Positions 12,705 through 22,245 of a stretch of DNA of 64,000 bases are shown here, piece after piece. Position 1 is the stretch's first letter, and each line of letters opens with the position of its first letter. The DNA is from Caulobacteraceae bacterium. Lineage in GTDB: Bacteria > Pseudomonadota > Alphaproteobacteria > Caulobacterales > Caulobacteraceae. The stretch is from assembly GCA_027489335.1 (NCBI GenBank), contig JAIXZX010000012.1:1-64000 (forward strand). Direction: 5' to 3'. The position numbers and the translations under genes were made by a program. The notes under the pieces were generated by a model. That model was given only the letters and a program-made list of their open reading frames with translations. It had not been told where the DNA came from and did not search any database.

Positions 12705-14069
12705 TCAGGCTGGCGAGAGGCCCCGTCGACCAAAGACCGGGGCGCGGTCTGGCGTGACCCAGTCCAGACGATCGTCTGGCTCCGGCGCCGCGGGCAGCCC
12801 GGCCCTCGCCACCGAGCGTGGCGCGCGTGCGACGCTGCGGGCCGGGGCGGGCAGGGGACCGAGCAGCCGGCCCATGGCGGCCACAGCCAGCACCCAGGGC
12901 AGGCTGTTGTGGGCCAGGATGAAGCTCTCCGAGAAGATCTGCAGGGTGAACACGGCCAGCATCATCACCGCCCAGTTGGCGTCGCCGGTGCGGCGATGGC
13001 GGACCAGGGCGGCGAGGACGGCGGCGCCCAGCGCCAGGGTGAAGAGGGCCACCCCGACCGCGCCCAACTGCACCAGCAGGTCCATCCAGCCGCTATGGGC
13101 GGTGGGCACGGTCCAGCCGAGCTGATGGCGGATCCATTTCGCCGGGCTGGAGTCATCGGTCCAGAAGGCCGCGAACCCGTAGCCCTGCAGCGGCCGGGCC
13201 TCGGCCGCGGCCATCACCGCGCTCCAGATGTCGGTGCGGCCGGTCAGGGAGGCGTCCTTGCCGAGGGCCTCGAACAGGATGTCGGGGGCCAAAGCGTAGA
13301 GCCCGCCCACTACCCCGCCAAGGGTGACGCCCAGCCAGATCAGCGCAACCGCCGCCGCCGGGCCACGATTCATCAGGGTCAGGCCGGCTCCAAGGCCGAG
13401 CGCCAGGGCCAGGGCCAACAGGGAGGTCTTGGACTGGGTCATGATGATCAGACCGACGCAAAGCGCCAGGGCTCCGACCCACAGGAGCCGTCGGCCCGGG
13501 CTCAGGGCAGCGGCGGCCGCGCAGGTCAGGGCGCCGTAGACCATGGTCGCGCCCATCTGGTTCTTCTCGTACCAGAGCCCCCGCCAGGCGCCTGCGTTGA
13601 CGTCCGAATGCACCCCCAGGCTCGGCAGGCCCAGGGCGACGACGTAGCTGCCGACTGCCAGGATCAGGAAGCTCGCGGCCATCAGCTCAGCCAGTGTCCG
13701 GCCGTCATAGCGGGCCACCAGATAGAGGCCGAACAGGGTCGAGGCCGCCACCGCAATGGCCCGACGCTGGGAGACGCCGGGATCGATGGACCAGGACACC
13801 GACAGGGCCGCCCAGAGCACCAGCGCCCCGAGCAGCAGGGCGGGGAACCACATGCGGAACATCTGCGGCGCCCGCAGCAAGGCAATCATCCCAGCGGCCG
13901 CATAGACGGGCAGCCACATGAGTCGCAGGATCGCATTGGAGTCGCCGCCGGTCTGCTCGGGGTCGAGGACCGGTCCGATCAGGGCGTTGGACATCATCAG
14001 GATGAGGCCCAGGGTCACAAGGCCTTCCATCAGCCGTATCGCCGTGAGCCGGTCTGACCGCGCGTCCAT
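12705..14069 (-). CDS. O-antigen ligase family protein (Wzy/WaaL-like)
   Basis: Polytopic; GLWYEKNQMGATMVYGALTCAAAA, LTGRTDIWSAVMAAAEARPLQGYGFAAFW, PTAHSGWMDLLVQLGAVGV. Confidence 0.85.
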   Translation of the reverse strand: MDARSDRLTAIRLMEGLVTLGLILMMSNALIGPVLDPEQTGGDSNAILRLMWLPVYAAAGMIALLRAPQMFRMWFPALLLGALVLWAALSVSWSIDPGVSQRRAIAVAASTLFGLYLVARYDGRTLAELMAASFLILAVGSYVVALGLPSLGVHSDVNAGAWRGLWYEKNQMGATMVYGALTCAAAAALSPGRRLLWVGALALCVGLIIMTQSKTSLLALALALGLGAGLTLMNRGPAAAVALIWLGVTLGGVVGGLYALAPDILFEALGKDASLTGRTDIWSAVMAAAEARPLQGYGFAAFWTDDSSPAKWIRHQLGWTVPTAHSGWMDLLVQLGAVGVALFTLALGAAVLAALVRHRRTGDANWAVMMLAVFTLQIFSESFILAHNSLPWVLAVAAMGRLLGPLPAPARSVARAPRSVARAGLPAAPEPDDRLDWVTPDRAPVFGRRGLSPA

Positions 14070-14203
14070 GCCCTGCCTGTGCCGATCTGGTCCAGGCGGA
14101 CGCCTGGGTCGGAGATTCACGGTCAAGCTTGCAAGCGGCGGCCCAGCGCCTGCGCACCCTCGGCGGCCTTGTCGTGTTAGGCTTCACAGGAAGGAGGAGT
14201 CAG

Positions 14204-14632
14204 ATGAGCAAGTACAAACCCCTGTCCGAGCGCCTGTCGCGGCACGAGGCCGATCGCTGGAGCGCGAGCTTCGCCGAGCTCGAAGAGGTCCTGGGCTTCC
14301 CCCTGCCCAAGAGCGCCCGGGAGCAGAACGCCTGGTGGCGCGGCGGAGAGAAACCCCATCATAGCGCCTGGACCGAACCGGGCTGGCGGGTGCTAGACCT
14401 GGACCGCGCGGCGGAGACCGTGGTCTTCGGCCGCGATCAGGATGCGACGGCAGCCTCGGCTGCGTCCGCCGCCAAGACGGAAGCGCCGAAAGCCCCTGAG
14501 GCGAAGCCGGCCGAGCGCGCCAAGCGGGTCATGCCCACCGCTGTGGTGGGCGGCGCTGCGGCCCTGTTGGCCGGCGGCGTCGCGGTGTTGGCCGGCTTCC
14601 TGGCGCGGCGCAAGGGCGAGCCCTGGCGCTAG
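14204..14632 (+). CDS. DUF7662-like domain protein with C-terminal transmembrane segment
   Basis: ATG at 14204 after aaggagg: MSKYKPLSERLSRHEADRWSASFAELEEVLGFPLPKSAREQNAWWRGGEKPHHSAWTEPGWRV; C-terminal VVGGAAALLAGGVAVLAGFLARRKGEPWR. Confidence 0.65.
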   Translation: MSKYKPLSERLSRHEADRWSASFAELEEVLGFPLPKSAREQNAWWRGGEKPHHSAWTEPGWRVLDLDRAAETVVFGRDQDATAASAASAAKTEAPKAPEAKPAERAKRVMPTAVVGGAAALLAGGVAVLAGFLARRKGEPWR

Positions 14633-14636
14633 ACAT

Positions 14637-17000
14637 TCAGCCGGCCGGGGCCTTCTCCACGAAGGAATCGATGACCTTCTTGTCGCCGGCCTTGTCGAAG
14701 GCGACGGTCAGCTTGTTGCCCTCGATGGTCCGGACCTGGCCATAGCCGAACTTCTGGTGGAACACCCGGTCGCCACGGGCAAAGGCGCTGCTTGAGGCCG
14801 ACGGATCGGAGACGGCCACCAGGCGGCCCTCGCCCTCGATCACCTGCTGCCGGCCCGGATGACTGCCCTGATAGCCGCGGTCCTGGGCGCGACGCCAGCC
14901 GGGTGAGGAATAGCCCGAGCCGAAGCTGGGGCTCTCGTCCCAGCGACTGCCGTGCTGCTGCATGCCTGGGCCGCCGCCGTAATAGCCGGTGTCTGAGGCG
15001 GCCTCCACATGGGCGATGGGCAGTTCGTCGACGAAGCGCGAGGGCAGCTGGCTGGTCCAGCGGCCATAGACCTGACGGTTGGCGGCGAACGAAACGTGGG
15101 CCTGCTCGCGGGCGCGCGTGATGCCCACATAGGCCAGGCGCCGCTCCTCCTCGAGACCCTTTTCGCCGCTCTCGTCCATGGAGCGCTGCGAGGGGAAGAC
15201 CCCTTCCTCCCAGCCGGGCAGGAAGACCAGGGGGAACTCGAGCCCCTTGGCCGAGTGCAGGGTCATGATCTGGACCGCGTCCTCGCCGGCCCCTCGGTCG
15301 AGGTCCATGACCAGGGAGACGTGCTCCAGATAGGCGCCGAGCGTCTCAAAGTTGCCCATGGACTGGACCAGCTCCTTGAGGTTCTCCAGCCTCGTCTGAG
15401 CGGTCGGCGTCTTGTCCAGGCGAAGGGCGTCGGTATAGCCGCTCTCCTCCAGCACCATCTCGGTCAGCCGACTGTGATGCAGGGTCTCCCCCTGAGCCCG
15501 CCAACGATCCAGGTCGCGCAGGAAGTTGGCCAGCGAGGTGCGGGTGCGCGCCGCCAGCTCGTCGGTCAGCACGATCTGCCGCGCGGCGGTGGCGGCCGAG
15601 ACGCCGTTTAGCCGGGCGATCTGCAGCAGCTTCTGGACCGTGGTCTCGCCGATGCCGCGCTTGGGCACATTGACGATCCGCTCAAAGGCCAGGTCGTCGT
15701 CCTCCGACTGGATCAGCCGCAGATAGGCATGCGCATCGCGGATCTCGGCCCGCTCGAAGAAGCGAGGGCCCCCGACGACCGTGTAGGGAATCTGGAGCAG
15801 GACGAAGCGCTCCTCAAAGGCGCGCATCTGGAATGAGGCCCTCACCAGGATCGCCATGTCCTTGTAGGGGCGGGGATCGCGCTCGGTCGTTCCTTTGCGG
15901 GCGCGCTCGATCTCGTCGGCGATCAGCCGGCTCTCGGCCTCGCCGTCCCAGACCCCGCGGACCACCACCTTTTCGCCGCCGTCCGCCTCGGTCCACAGGG
16001 TCTTGCCCAGGCGGGACTTGTTGGTGGCGATCAGCCCTGAGGCCGCCCCCAGGATGTGGCTGGTGGAGCGATAGTTGCGCTCCAGCCGGATGACCTTGGC
16101 GCCCGGAAAGTCCCGCTCAAAGCGCAGGATGTTGTCCACCTCGGCGCCCCGCCAGCCATAGATCGACTGGTCGTCGTCGCCGACGCAGCAGACGTTCTGC
16201 CGCTTCTGGGCCAGCAGGCGCAGCCACAGATACTGGGCGACATTGGTGTCCTGATACTCGTCCACCAGGATGAATTTGAAGCGGTCGTGATACTCGGCCA
16301 GCACGTCGGGCTGCGAGGTGAAGATGGTGATGTTGTGCAAGAGCAGGTCGCCGAAATCGCAGGCGTTCAGCACCCGCAACCGCTCCTGATAGAGCCGGTA
16401 AAGCGCCTGGCCGCGATTGTTGGCGAAGGCCGCGCCCTCGGCCGGCGGCAGGCGGTCCGGCGTCCAGCCGCGGTTCTTCCAGTGGTCGATCAGGCCCGCC
16501 AGGGCCTTGGCGGTCCAGCGCTTTGAATCGATGTTCTCAGCCTCAAGCAACTGCTTGAGCAGCCGCTCCTGATCGTCGGTGTCGAGGATGGTGTAGCTGG
16601 ACTTCAGCCCCACCAGCTCGGCGTGGCGGCGCAGGATCTGGGCGGCGACCGAGTGGAAGGTGCCCAGCCACCGCAGACCCTCGGCCTGGGGCCCGATGAT
16701 GGCGGCGATCCGCTCGCGCATCTCCCGGGCGGCCTTGTTGGTGAAGGTGACGGCCAGCAGCTCCCAGGGCTTGGCGCGCCCGGTGGCCAGGATGTGCGCC
16801 AGCCGGGTCGTCAGCACCCGGGTCTTTCCGGTGCCGGCGCCGGCCAGGACCAGGACAGGACCCTCCACCGTCTCGACGGCTTCCCGCTGCTCGGGGTTCA
16901 GCCCCTGCAAGTAATCGGGCGCATGACCCGGCCCGCCCACGCGGGCGAGGTCGCTGATCTTCGGGGCGGGGACGGCGGAGACTGATTCAGGAACGGACAT
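14637..17000 (-). CDS. uvrD: ATP-dependent DNA helicase UvrD/PcrA
   Basis: LNPEQREAVETVEGPVLVLAGAGTGKTRVLTTRLAHIL, DEYQDTN, GDDDQSIYGWRGA, MTLHSAKGLEFPLVFLPGWEEGVFPSQRS. Confidence 0.95.
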   Translation of the reverse strand: MSVPESVSAVPAPKISDLARVGGPGHAPDYLQGLNPEQREAVETVEGPVLVLAGAGTGKTRVLTTRLAHILATGRAKPWELLAVTFTNKAAREMRERIAAIIGPQAEGLRWLGTFHSVAAQILRRHAELVGLKSSYTILDTDDQERLLKQLLEAENIDSKRWTAKALAGLIDHWKNRGWTPDRLPPAEGAAFANNRGQALYRLYQERLRVLNACDFGDLLLHNITIFTSQPDVLAEYHDRFKFILVDEYQDTNVAQYLWLRLLAQKRQNVCCVGDDDQSIYGWRGAEVDNILRFERDFPGAKVIRLERNYRSTSHILGAASGLIATNKSRLGKTLWTEADGGEKVVVRGVWDGEAESRLIADEIERARKGTTERDPRPYKDMAILVRASFQMRAFEERFVLLQIPYTVVGGPRFFERAEIRDAHAYLRLIQSEDDDLAFERIVNVPKRGIGETTVQKLLQIARLNGVSAATAARQIVLTDELAARTRTSLANFLRDLDRWRAQGETLHHSRLTEMVLEESGYTDALRLDKTPTAQTRLENLKELVQSMGNFETLGAYLEHVSLVMDLDRGAGEDAVQIMTLHSAKGLEFPLVFLPGWEEGVFPSQRSMDESGEKGLEEERRLAYVGITRAREQAHVSFAANRQVYGRWTSQLPSRFVDELPIAHVEAASDTGYYGGGPGMQQHGSRWDESPSFGSGYSSPGWRRAQDRGYQGSHPGRQQVIEGEGRLVAVSDPSASSSAFARGDRVFHQKFGYGQVRTIEGNKLTVAFDKAGDKKVIDSFVEKAPAG

Positions 17001-17040
17001 CGGAACATATGTAGCACATACGCGCCGCTGCTTAAGGCCC

Positions 17041-18633
17041 TCAGGCCAGCATCCAGTCTCCCAAGGCGGCGGACGTCACCCCCACCAGGATCATCTGGGC
17101 GCCGCCGACCATGCTGATCACCGTATCGGCTCCGGAGAAACCGAGGGTCCAGTTCGTGCCCGGATCGAAGCGCACCCGGTCGCCCTCGGCGCTGTTGAAA
17201 TCCACGATGCGATCAAGGCCTGCGTCCCCGAAGGTGCTGAAGACGTCGGCGCCCGATCCGCCGCTCAGCGTATCGTTTCCACGGTCGCCGGAGATCCAGT
17301 CGTTCCCCGGGCCGCCAAACAGCTGATCGTCCCCCTGGCCGCCGCGAATCAGGTCGTTCCCGTCGCCGCCATACCCGGTGTCATTGCCGAGATTGCCGTA
17401 GACGATGTCGTCCCCGGCCTCGCCATGCAGCAGATCCTGGTCCTTTCCGCCCACCACCCAGTCGCCGCCGCCCGCGCCCCACAGCGTGTCGTTTCCGGCG
17501 TTGCCGTGCAGGTCGTCGAAGTCGCGGCCGCCCCAGACCTGGTCGGCGCCGTCCATGCCGCGCAGATATCCGCGGCCGTCACCGCCGCGGATCAGATTGT
17601 CAGCGCCGTTGCCGAGGATCGTATCGGCGCCTGGCCCGGCGATGACGTTCTCGATGACGGTGTTGTAGGCGATCCCCAGATTGTCGGTCCAGGTGTAGGT
17701 CTCGGGGTCGAGAATGTGCTCGTTGAAGAAGTCCTGCGCCCACGGAAAGCGCACTAGCATCTCGGCGATCTGCGCCTGGGCTGAGAACTGGGCGATGGAG
17801 GAATAGGCCCCCGGCGCCAGATCGATGATGGAGCCACGGCTGTGGTTTGAGAGATCAAAGGTGTCGATCCCCCCCGCGTCATAGATGGTTTGGAAAAAGG
17901 GCCGGTTCTGGTCCCAGCCATAGGTGGTCTCGCCCGCTCCGGTGGTCGGATCGGCGCCATAGCGGGCCTGGATGGACATGATGTCGAACACCATGGGCGT
18001 CTCGGGCGCCACGCGCGTCGGCGTGATCCTGACCCCTGTGGCCGTGGAAACCGCCTGCCAGTGCAGGCTGTCGGTGGCCTCGGTATAGGACATCAGGGTG
18101 TAGCGCTTGGTGTCGTAGGCGGTGGGAAGCGTGGCGCCGTCCTCAAACGGATGCTTCAGACCCAGGGCGTGGCCAAGCTCGTGGATCGTGGCGCTGAAAT
18201 CGTAGCCGCCGAGAGCGAAGTCGGCGCCTGCCTTCTCATGGCTGATCCAGATGTCGCCCATATAGGGCTGCCCCACCCCGCCATTGCTGGGCGGGAAATA
18301 GGCGAAACCCCAGGACGTCTCTCCGTCGTCATCATCATCGACGGCCTCCACATCGGTGAAGGCTACGCGGATCTGCCCGGGCGAGGACAGATCGTCCGTC
18401 TGCACGAAACGGCTGGCGATCAGCCGATCCCAGGTCTCCACGGCGGCGGCGAACCGCAACCCCTGGGCGCTGTTCAACACCCCATAGCCGGCGACAGACG
18501 GCTCTTCCCCCGTTCCGTAGCCGGGCCAGGTCGAACCTTCCCGCGGGATGCTGTAGGTGATGGTCGAGCCGCCCCACCACCGGGTGGCGGTGAGCAGGCT
18601 GGCGATAATGGTGCTGGCGTCGGGGGCGGCCAT
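17041..18633 (-). CDS. Serralysin-like M10 metalloprotease with RTX repeats
   Basis: Zinc motif TIHELGHALGLKHP, met-turn YTLMSY, then tandem GGxGxD repeats. Confidence 0.93.
   Translation of the reverse strand: MAAPDASTIIASLLTATRWWGGSTITYSIPREGSTWPGYGTGEEPSVAGYGVLNSAQGLRFAAAVETWDRLIASRFVQTDDLSSPGQIRVAFTDVEAVDDDDDGETSWGFAYFPPSNGGVGQPYMGDIWISHEKAGADFALGGYDFSATIHELGHALGLKHPFEDGATLPTAYDTKRYTLMSYTEATDSLHWQAVSTATGVRITPTRVAPETPMVFDIMSIQARYGADPTTGAGETTYGWDQNRPFFQTIYDAGGIDTFDLSNHSRGSIIDLAPGAYSSIAQFSAQAQIAEMLVRFPWAQDFFNEHILDPETYTWTDNLGIAYNTVIENVIAGPGADTILGNGADNLIRGGDGRGYLRGMDGADQVWGGRDFDDLHGNAGNDTLWGAGGGDWVVGGKDQDLLHGEAGDDIVYGNLGNDTGYGGDGNDLIRGGQGDDQLFGGPGNDWISGDRGNDTLSGGSGADVFSTFGDAGLDRIVDFNSAEGDRVRFDPGTNWTLGFSGADTVISMVGGAQMILVGVTSAALGDWMLA
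17245..17605 (-). repeat. RTX Ca2+-binding nonapeptide repeats within the M10 protease
   Basis: DNLIRGGDGRG...GNAGNDTLWGAGGGDWVVGG...GNLGNDTGYGGDGNDLIRGGQGDDQLFGGPGNDWISGDRGNDTLSGGSGADVF. Confidence 0.9.
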
Positions 18634-18740
18634 GAACGCTCACGCGTTGAGAACAGAACGACTTCAATAGCCTAGGATCGGGCGCGAGCCCGTAACGAAT
18701 TGATAACGTCCGCGACCGGTCACCGGGAATTGACCGTCGC

Positions 18741-20756
18741 TTGAACCCGATGAGGCTCCGATCCATGCCCGACATGCCGCCCCCGATGGTGTCCGAGGTC
18801 CAGGTCACTGCGCCGCGCCTGGCGCCCAGTCCCGCCGACCTCGCCTTCTCCATCGTTCGGGTGGGGCCAGATGACCTGGCGCGCAGTCCGCGCCTCGACG
18901 AAGCCCTCCGGGCCGAGCCTGGCGTCTCGCTCTTCCGGCGGACGGGCAGCGAGGTGGCCAATCCGACCATTCAGGGCCTGTCCCTGCGCGCCATCGCCCC
19001 CTCGGGCGCCGGCCGCACGCTGGTGACCCTGGATGGCGCGCCACAGAACGATCCCTTCGGCGGCTGGGTGATCTGGTCGGCTTTGCCGCCTGAGGGGCTG
19101 GCGGGCGCCGATATCGTCAAGGGCGCCGGCGCCGGACCCTATGGCGCCGGCGCGCTGACCGGCGTCGTAGCCTTGCAGGAGCGCGAGCCTCAGGCCGGGC
19201 TTTCGGCTGTGGACCTGTCGGTGGCCGACTATGGGACCTATCGCGGCGCGGCGGCCTTTGGGTCGGAAAACCTCCTGGTGGTGGTCTCTGGCCTCAGCCA
19301 GGAGGGGTATGTGCCTGTCCGCGGGCAGGGACGCGGGGCGGTGGACCAGCCGGCGGGCCTGGATCAGGTTTCCGCCGCCGCGCGCCTCCAGGGACAGGTG
19401 GCCGGCGTCAACGCCGCCTTCCGCCTGACCGCCTTCGAGGAGCGACGTGGCGGCGGTGTGGAAGGGGTCAGCTCTGAGGCCAGCGGTGGCGGCGCCACCC
19501 TGTCGCTCGCCCAGCCTTCGGCGACCGACGCCAGCGGCTGGCGGCTGCAGGCCTGGCTGCGGACCAGCGACCTGAAGAATCGCTTCGCCGCCGTGGAGAC
19601 TGATCGCTCGGCCAGCCGTCCGGCGGCGCAGCAGCTGGCCACGCCGGCCCTCGGCTATGGAATGAACGCGGCCTGGAGGGCGGTGAACGGTCCCTGGACC
19701 TGGGAGGTCGGCGCCGACCTGCGGGTGAGCGATGGCGAGACCCGGGAGTTCTTCCGCGATCTGGGCGCCGGATTCACCCGAGGCCGGGTGGCCGGAGGCC
19801 GCACCCAGGTGGGCGGCGTCTATGGCGAGGCGACCCGGGTGGGCGAGCGCTTGCTGCTGACCGGCGGGGTCCGTGTCGACGGCTGGGAGGCCAGCGAGGC
19901 GCGGCGGATCGAGCGCGACCTGAGTGGCGGCGCCGTCCTGCTGAACGCCCGCGCCCCAGACCGCAGCGGCACGACGCCGACCGGCCGTCTGGGCGCCCGC
20001 TATGAGCTGACCGAGGCGATCTACCTGCGCGGCGCGGCCTATTCGGGCTTCCGGCCGCCAACCCTCAACGAGTTGCACCGGCCCTTCCGCGTCGGAAACG
20101 ACATCACTGAGGCCAATCCGGCCCTTGAACCCGAACAGCTCTATGGGGTTGAGGCGGCCATCGGCGGCCAGGGCGCCTTCGCATGGTCGGCAGGCGTCTT
20201 CTTCAATCGGTTGGAAGACCCGATCACCAATGTGACCATCGGTCAGGGACCCGGGACCTTCCCCATCGCCGGCTTCGTGCCGGCCGGCGGGGTGCTGCGC
20301 CAGCGCCAGAACGCCGGAGTCATCGAGGCCTGGGGGTTGGAAGTCTCCGCCGACCGCGACTTCGGCGCCTGGGCGGTTCGCTTCGATGCGGTGGCGACAC
20401 AGGCGGAGGTCGATGGCGGCTCGGCTGCGCCGCAGCTGAACGGCCTGCGCCCGGCGCAGACGCCGGAGTTCGCCGCGACCCTTGGCCTTGACTGGAGCGC
20501 CAGCGAGCGTCTGCGCCTGTCAGGCCAGATCCGGCACGAAGGGCAGCGCTATGAGGATGATCTCAACAGCCGCAGTCTGGCGGCGGCCACGACGCTCGAC
20601 CTGCGCGCCGGCTGGCGCCTGGGGAGCGATGCGGAGGTCTATCTGGCCGCGGACAATCTGCTCGACGCTGAGATCGAGGCCCAGGTGGCTGGCGATGGTC
20701 TCGTGACCCTGGCCGCGCCGCGCATGGTGCGGATCGGCTACAGCCTGAGACGTTAA
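18741..20756 (+). CDS. TonB-dependent outer membrane receptor
   Basis: Plug (RLDEALRAEPGVSLFRRTGSEVANPTIQGLSLRAIAPSGAGRTLVTLDGAPQNDPFGG), barrel motifs (YSGFRPPTLNELHRPF), terminal RIGYSLRR. Signal peptide not evident. Confidence 0.88.
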   Translation: MNPMRLRSMPDMPPPMVSEVQVTAPRLAPSPADLAFSIVRVGPDDLARSPRLDEALRAEPGVSLFRRTGSEVANPTIQGLSLRAIAPSGAGRTLVTLDGAPQNDPFGGWVIWSALPPEGLAGADIVKGAGAGPYGAGALTGVVALQEREPQAGLSAVDLSVADYGTYRGAAAFGSENLLVVVSGLSQEGYVPVRGQGRGAVDQPAGLDQVSAAARLQGQVAGVNAAFRLTAFEERRGGGVEGVSSEASGGGATLSLAQPSATDASGWRLQAWLRTSDLKNRFAAVETDRSASRPAAQQLATPALGYGMNAAWRAVNGPWTWEVGADLRVSDGETREFFRDLGAGFTRGRVAGGRTQVGGVYGEATRVGERLLLTGGVRVDGWEASEARRIERDLSGGAVLLNARAPDRSGTTPTGRLGARYELTEAIYLRGAAYSGFRPPTLNELHRPFRVGNDITEANPALEPEQLYGVEAAIGGQGAFAWSAGVFFNRLEDPITNVTIGQGPGTFPIAGFVPAGGVLRQRQNAGVIEAWGLEVSADRDFGAWAVRFDAVATQAEVDGGSAAPQLNGLRPAQTPEFAATLGLDWSASERLRLSGQIRHEGQRYEDDLNSRSLAAATTLDLRAGWRLGSDAEVYLAADNLLDAEIEAQVAGDGLVTLAAPRMVRIGYSLRR

Positions 20757-20827
20757 GGCGCGCCGGGTGCGATCACCGAGACAGAGCGTCCCGGCGATCA
20801 CACCCGGCTCCTCGCCCTGGCGCGGTC

Positions 20828-21238
20828 CTAGTTGGCGCTCGGCGCGACGCCGTTGGCCTGCATCGCCTGGCCGATCCGGGCGCGGAGCTCGGCGTCGTTC
20901 TGGGCGGCCTGGGCGATCTGGTTGTATTCCTGCGGCGTAATGCCGGCCTGTTGCACGGCCTGACCCATCTCCGTCGCGGCCTGCCGTTGGATCTCCGTCC
21001 GCGCGGCGTCGTCAGGCGCCGCCTGAATCTGGGCGCTGTATTTCTGATTGAGGCTGCTGACCTGGTTCATGGCCAGGGCGAAGCTGTTGACCTTATCGTC
21101 GGTGATCTCGCCCGACGCCTGCGGCGCGGCTTGAGCCTGAGGCGGCTGGGCGGGTGCGGCCTGCTGGGCCTGGGCGGCGGTCACCCCAAGGGCGGCGACG
21201 GCGACGGAGGCAGCGAGGGTGGTGAGCGTGTTGCGCAT
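20828..21238 (-). CDS. Secreted DUF4168-like protein
   Basis: MRNTLTTLAASVAVAALGVTAAQAQQ...ITDDKVNSFALAMNQVSSLNQKYSAQIQAA...AGITPQEYNQIAQAAQNDAELRARI. Confidence 0.75.
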   Translation of the reverse strand: MRNTLTTLAASVAVAALGVTAAQAQQAAPAQPPQAQAAPQASGEITDDKVNSFALAMNQVSSLNQKYSAQIQAAPDDAARTEIQRQAATEMGQAVQQAGITPQEYNQIAQAAQNDAELRARIGQAMQANGVAPSAN

Positions 21239-21448
21239 GGCGATGTCCTTTCCGGGGAGTGACAGACCGGTAGCCCGTCGGTGCGCGCTGATAATTTGCA
21301 TCACGAACGAGTGAGTCAACAGGCGCACCCCAACATGGGCGAACAAGTCACGTCTTCGCCAGAAAGCGGCCAGAATCCATTTCAGAGCTCGAAGCAATCT
21401 GCCCGTCTGACGCTGGAAGGTCGAAAGGCCGTCCCGCCCCCGCCAAGC

Positions 21449-22171
21449 CTAGTCCGGACGGGCCTCCGCCGCCGCCATGTCGGCCGCAGCCTTCGCCATC
21501 ATCTTCTGGAACACGCCGCTGCGGATCAGCTCGCGCCGTTCCTCAAGACCGCGATGAAGCTCCTCCAGCACCTTGGCGGCGGGCGCCTGTTGCTGAATCG
21601 CGGCCCAATAGGCGGCGACCTTCGGCGTCGAGGGCACAGGATTGTCCATGCCCACCGACGGCAGGACGTTCTCCACCAGGAAGAGGCCCGGCACGATGGC
21701 GCAGTCGGCCAGGGTCAGGCGGCCTGCGCAGGCGAAGCCGTCCTCGCCGATCATCTTGTCCAGGGCCTTGATGTTGCGCACTACCTGACCGCCCAGCAGG
21801 TCGACGATCCCCTGATTACGGGTGTCGGCCCGTGACTGGGGCGAGAGCATGAACATGTTGTTCATGATGTAGATGTCGCCGATGCGAGCCAGGGTGCGGA
21901 TCTGGGCTGTCTCCCGGGACGTGGCCCCCAGCATCGAGGGCTCGGGATAGCGTTCCTCGAGATACTCGGCGATGACCTCGGACTCCGCCATGGGCTCGCC
22001 ATCCCCCTCCAGAACCGGGATGCGGCCGATGGGATAGTCCTTGCGGAACTGCGGCGTGCCGAAGGTGGCAGGCCGGGCGATCTCGATATCGGTGATGCCC
22101 TTGGCGTAGATCTGCATCCTCACGCGGGCGGAATAGGGGCTCAGATCCCCGGAATAAAGCGTCAGCGACAT
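21449..22171 (-). CDS. Glutathione S-transferase family protein
   Basis: MSLTLYSGDLSPYSARVRMQIYAKGI...FRKDYPIGRIPVLEGDGEPMAESEVIAEYLEERYPEPSML. ATG 22171 preferred. Confidence 0.88.
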   Translation of the reverse strand: MSLTLYSGDLSPYSARVRMQIYAKGITDIEIARPATFGTPQFRKDYPIGRIPVLEGDGEPMAESEVIAEYLEERYPEPSMLGATSRETAQIRTLARIGDIYIMNNMFMLSPQSRADTRNQGIVDLLGGQVVRNIKALDKMIGEDGFACAGRLTLADCAIVPGLFLVENVLPSVGMDNPVPSTPKVAAYWAAIQQQAPAAKVLEELHRGLEERRELIRSGVFQKMMAKAAADMAAAEARPD

Positions 22172-22245
22172 GGTGGTCTCCCTGGGGCGGCTCGAGGTCT
22201 GGCGGCCTGATTGGCGTCCAGTCTGCCGGATGCCCGGGAGGGTTG

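Noticed and set aside
12642-14057. 471-aa plus-strand ORF
   Set aside because: Q/G/H/R-rich shadow of the O-antigen ligase-like gene.
16991-17006. GAAC-N8-GAAC at the uvrD start as an SOS box
   Set aside because: Spacing is 8, not the required 7; only the neighbouring one-mismatch site was kept, at low interest.
17245-17605. Tandem DNA repeats resembling a CRISPR or minisatellite
   Set aside because: Explained by in-frame RTX GGxGxD protein repeats of the M10 protease.
20757-20815. Imperfect inverted repeat after the TonB receptor (ccgggtgcgatc...gatcacacccgg)
   Set aside because: Interrupted stem and no T run; too weak to call a terminator.
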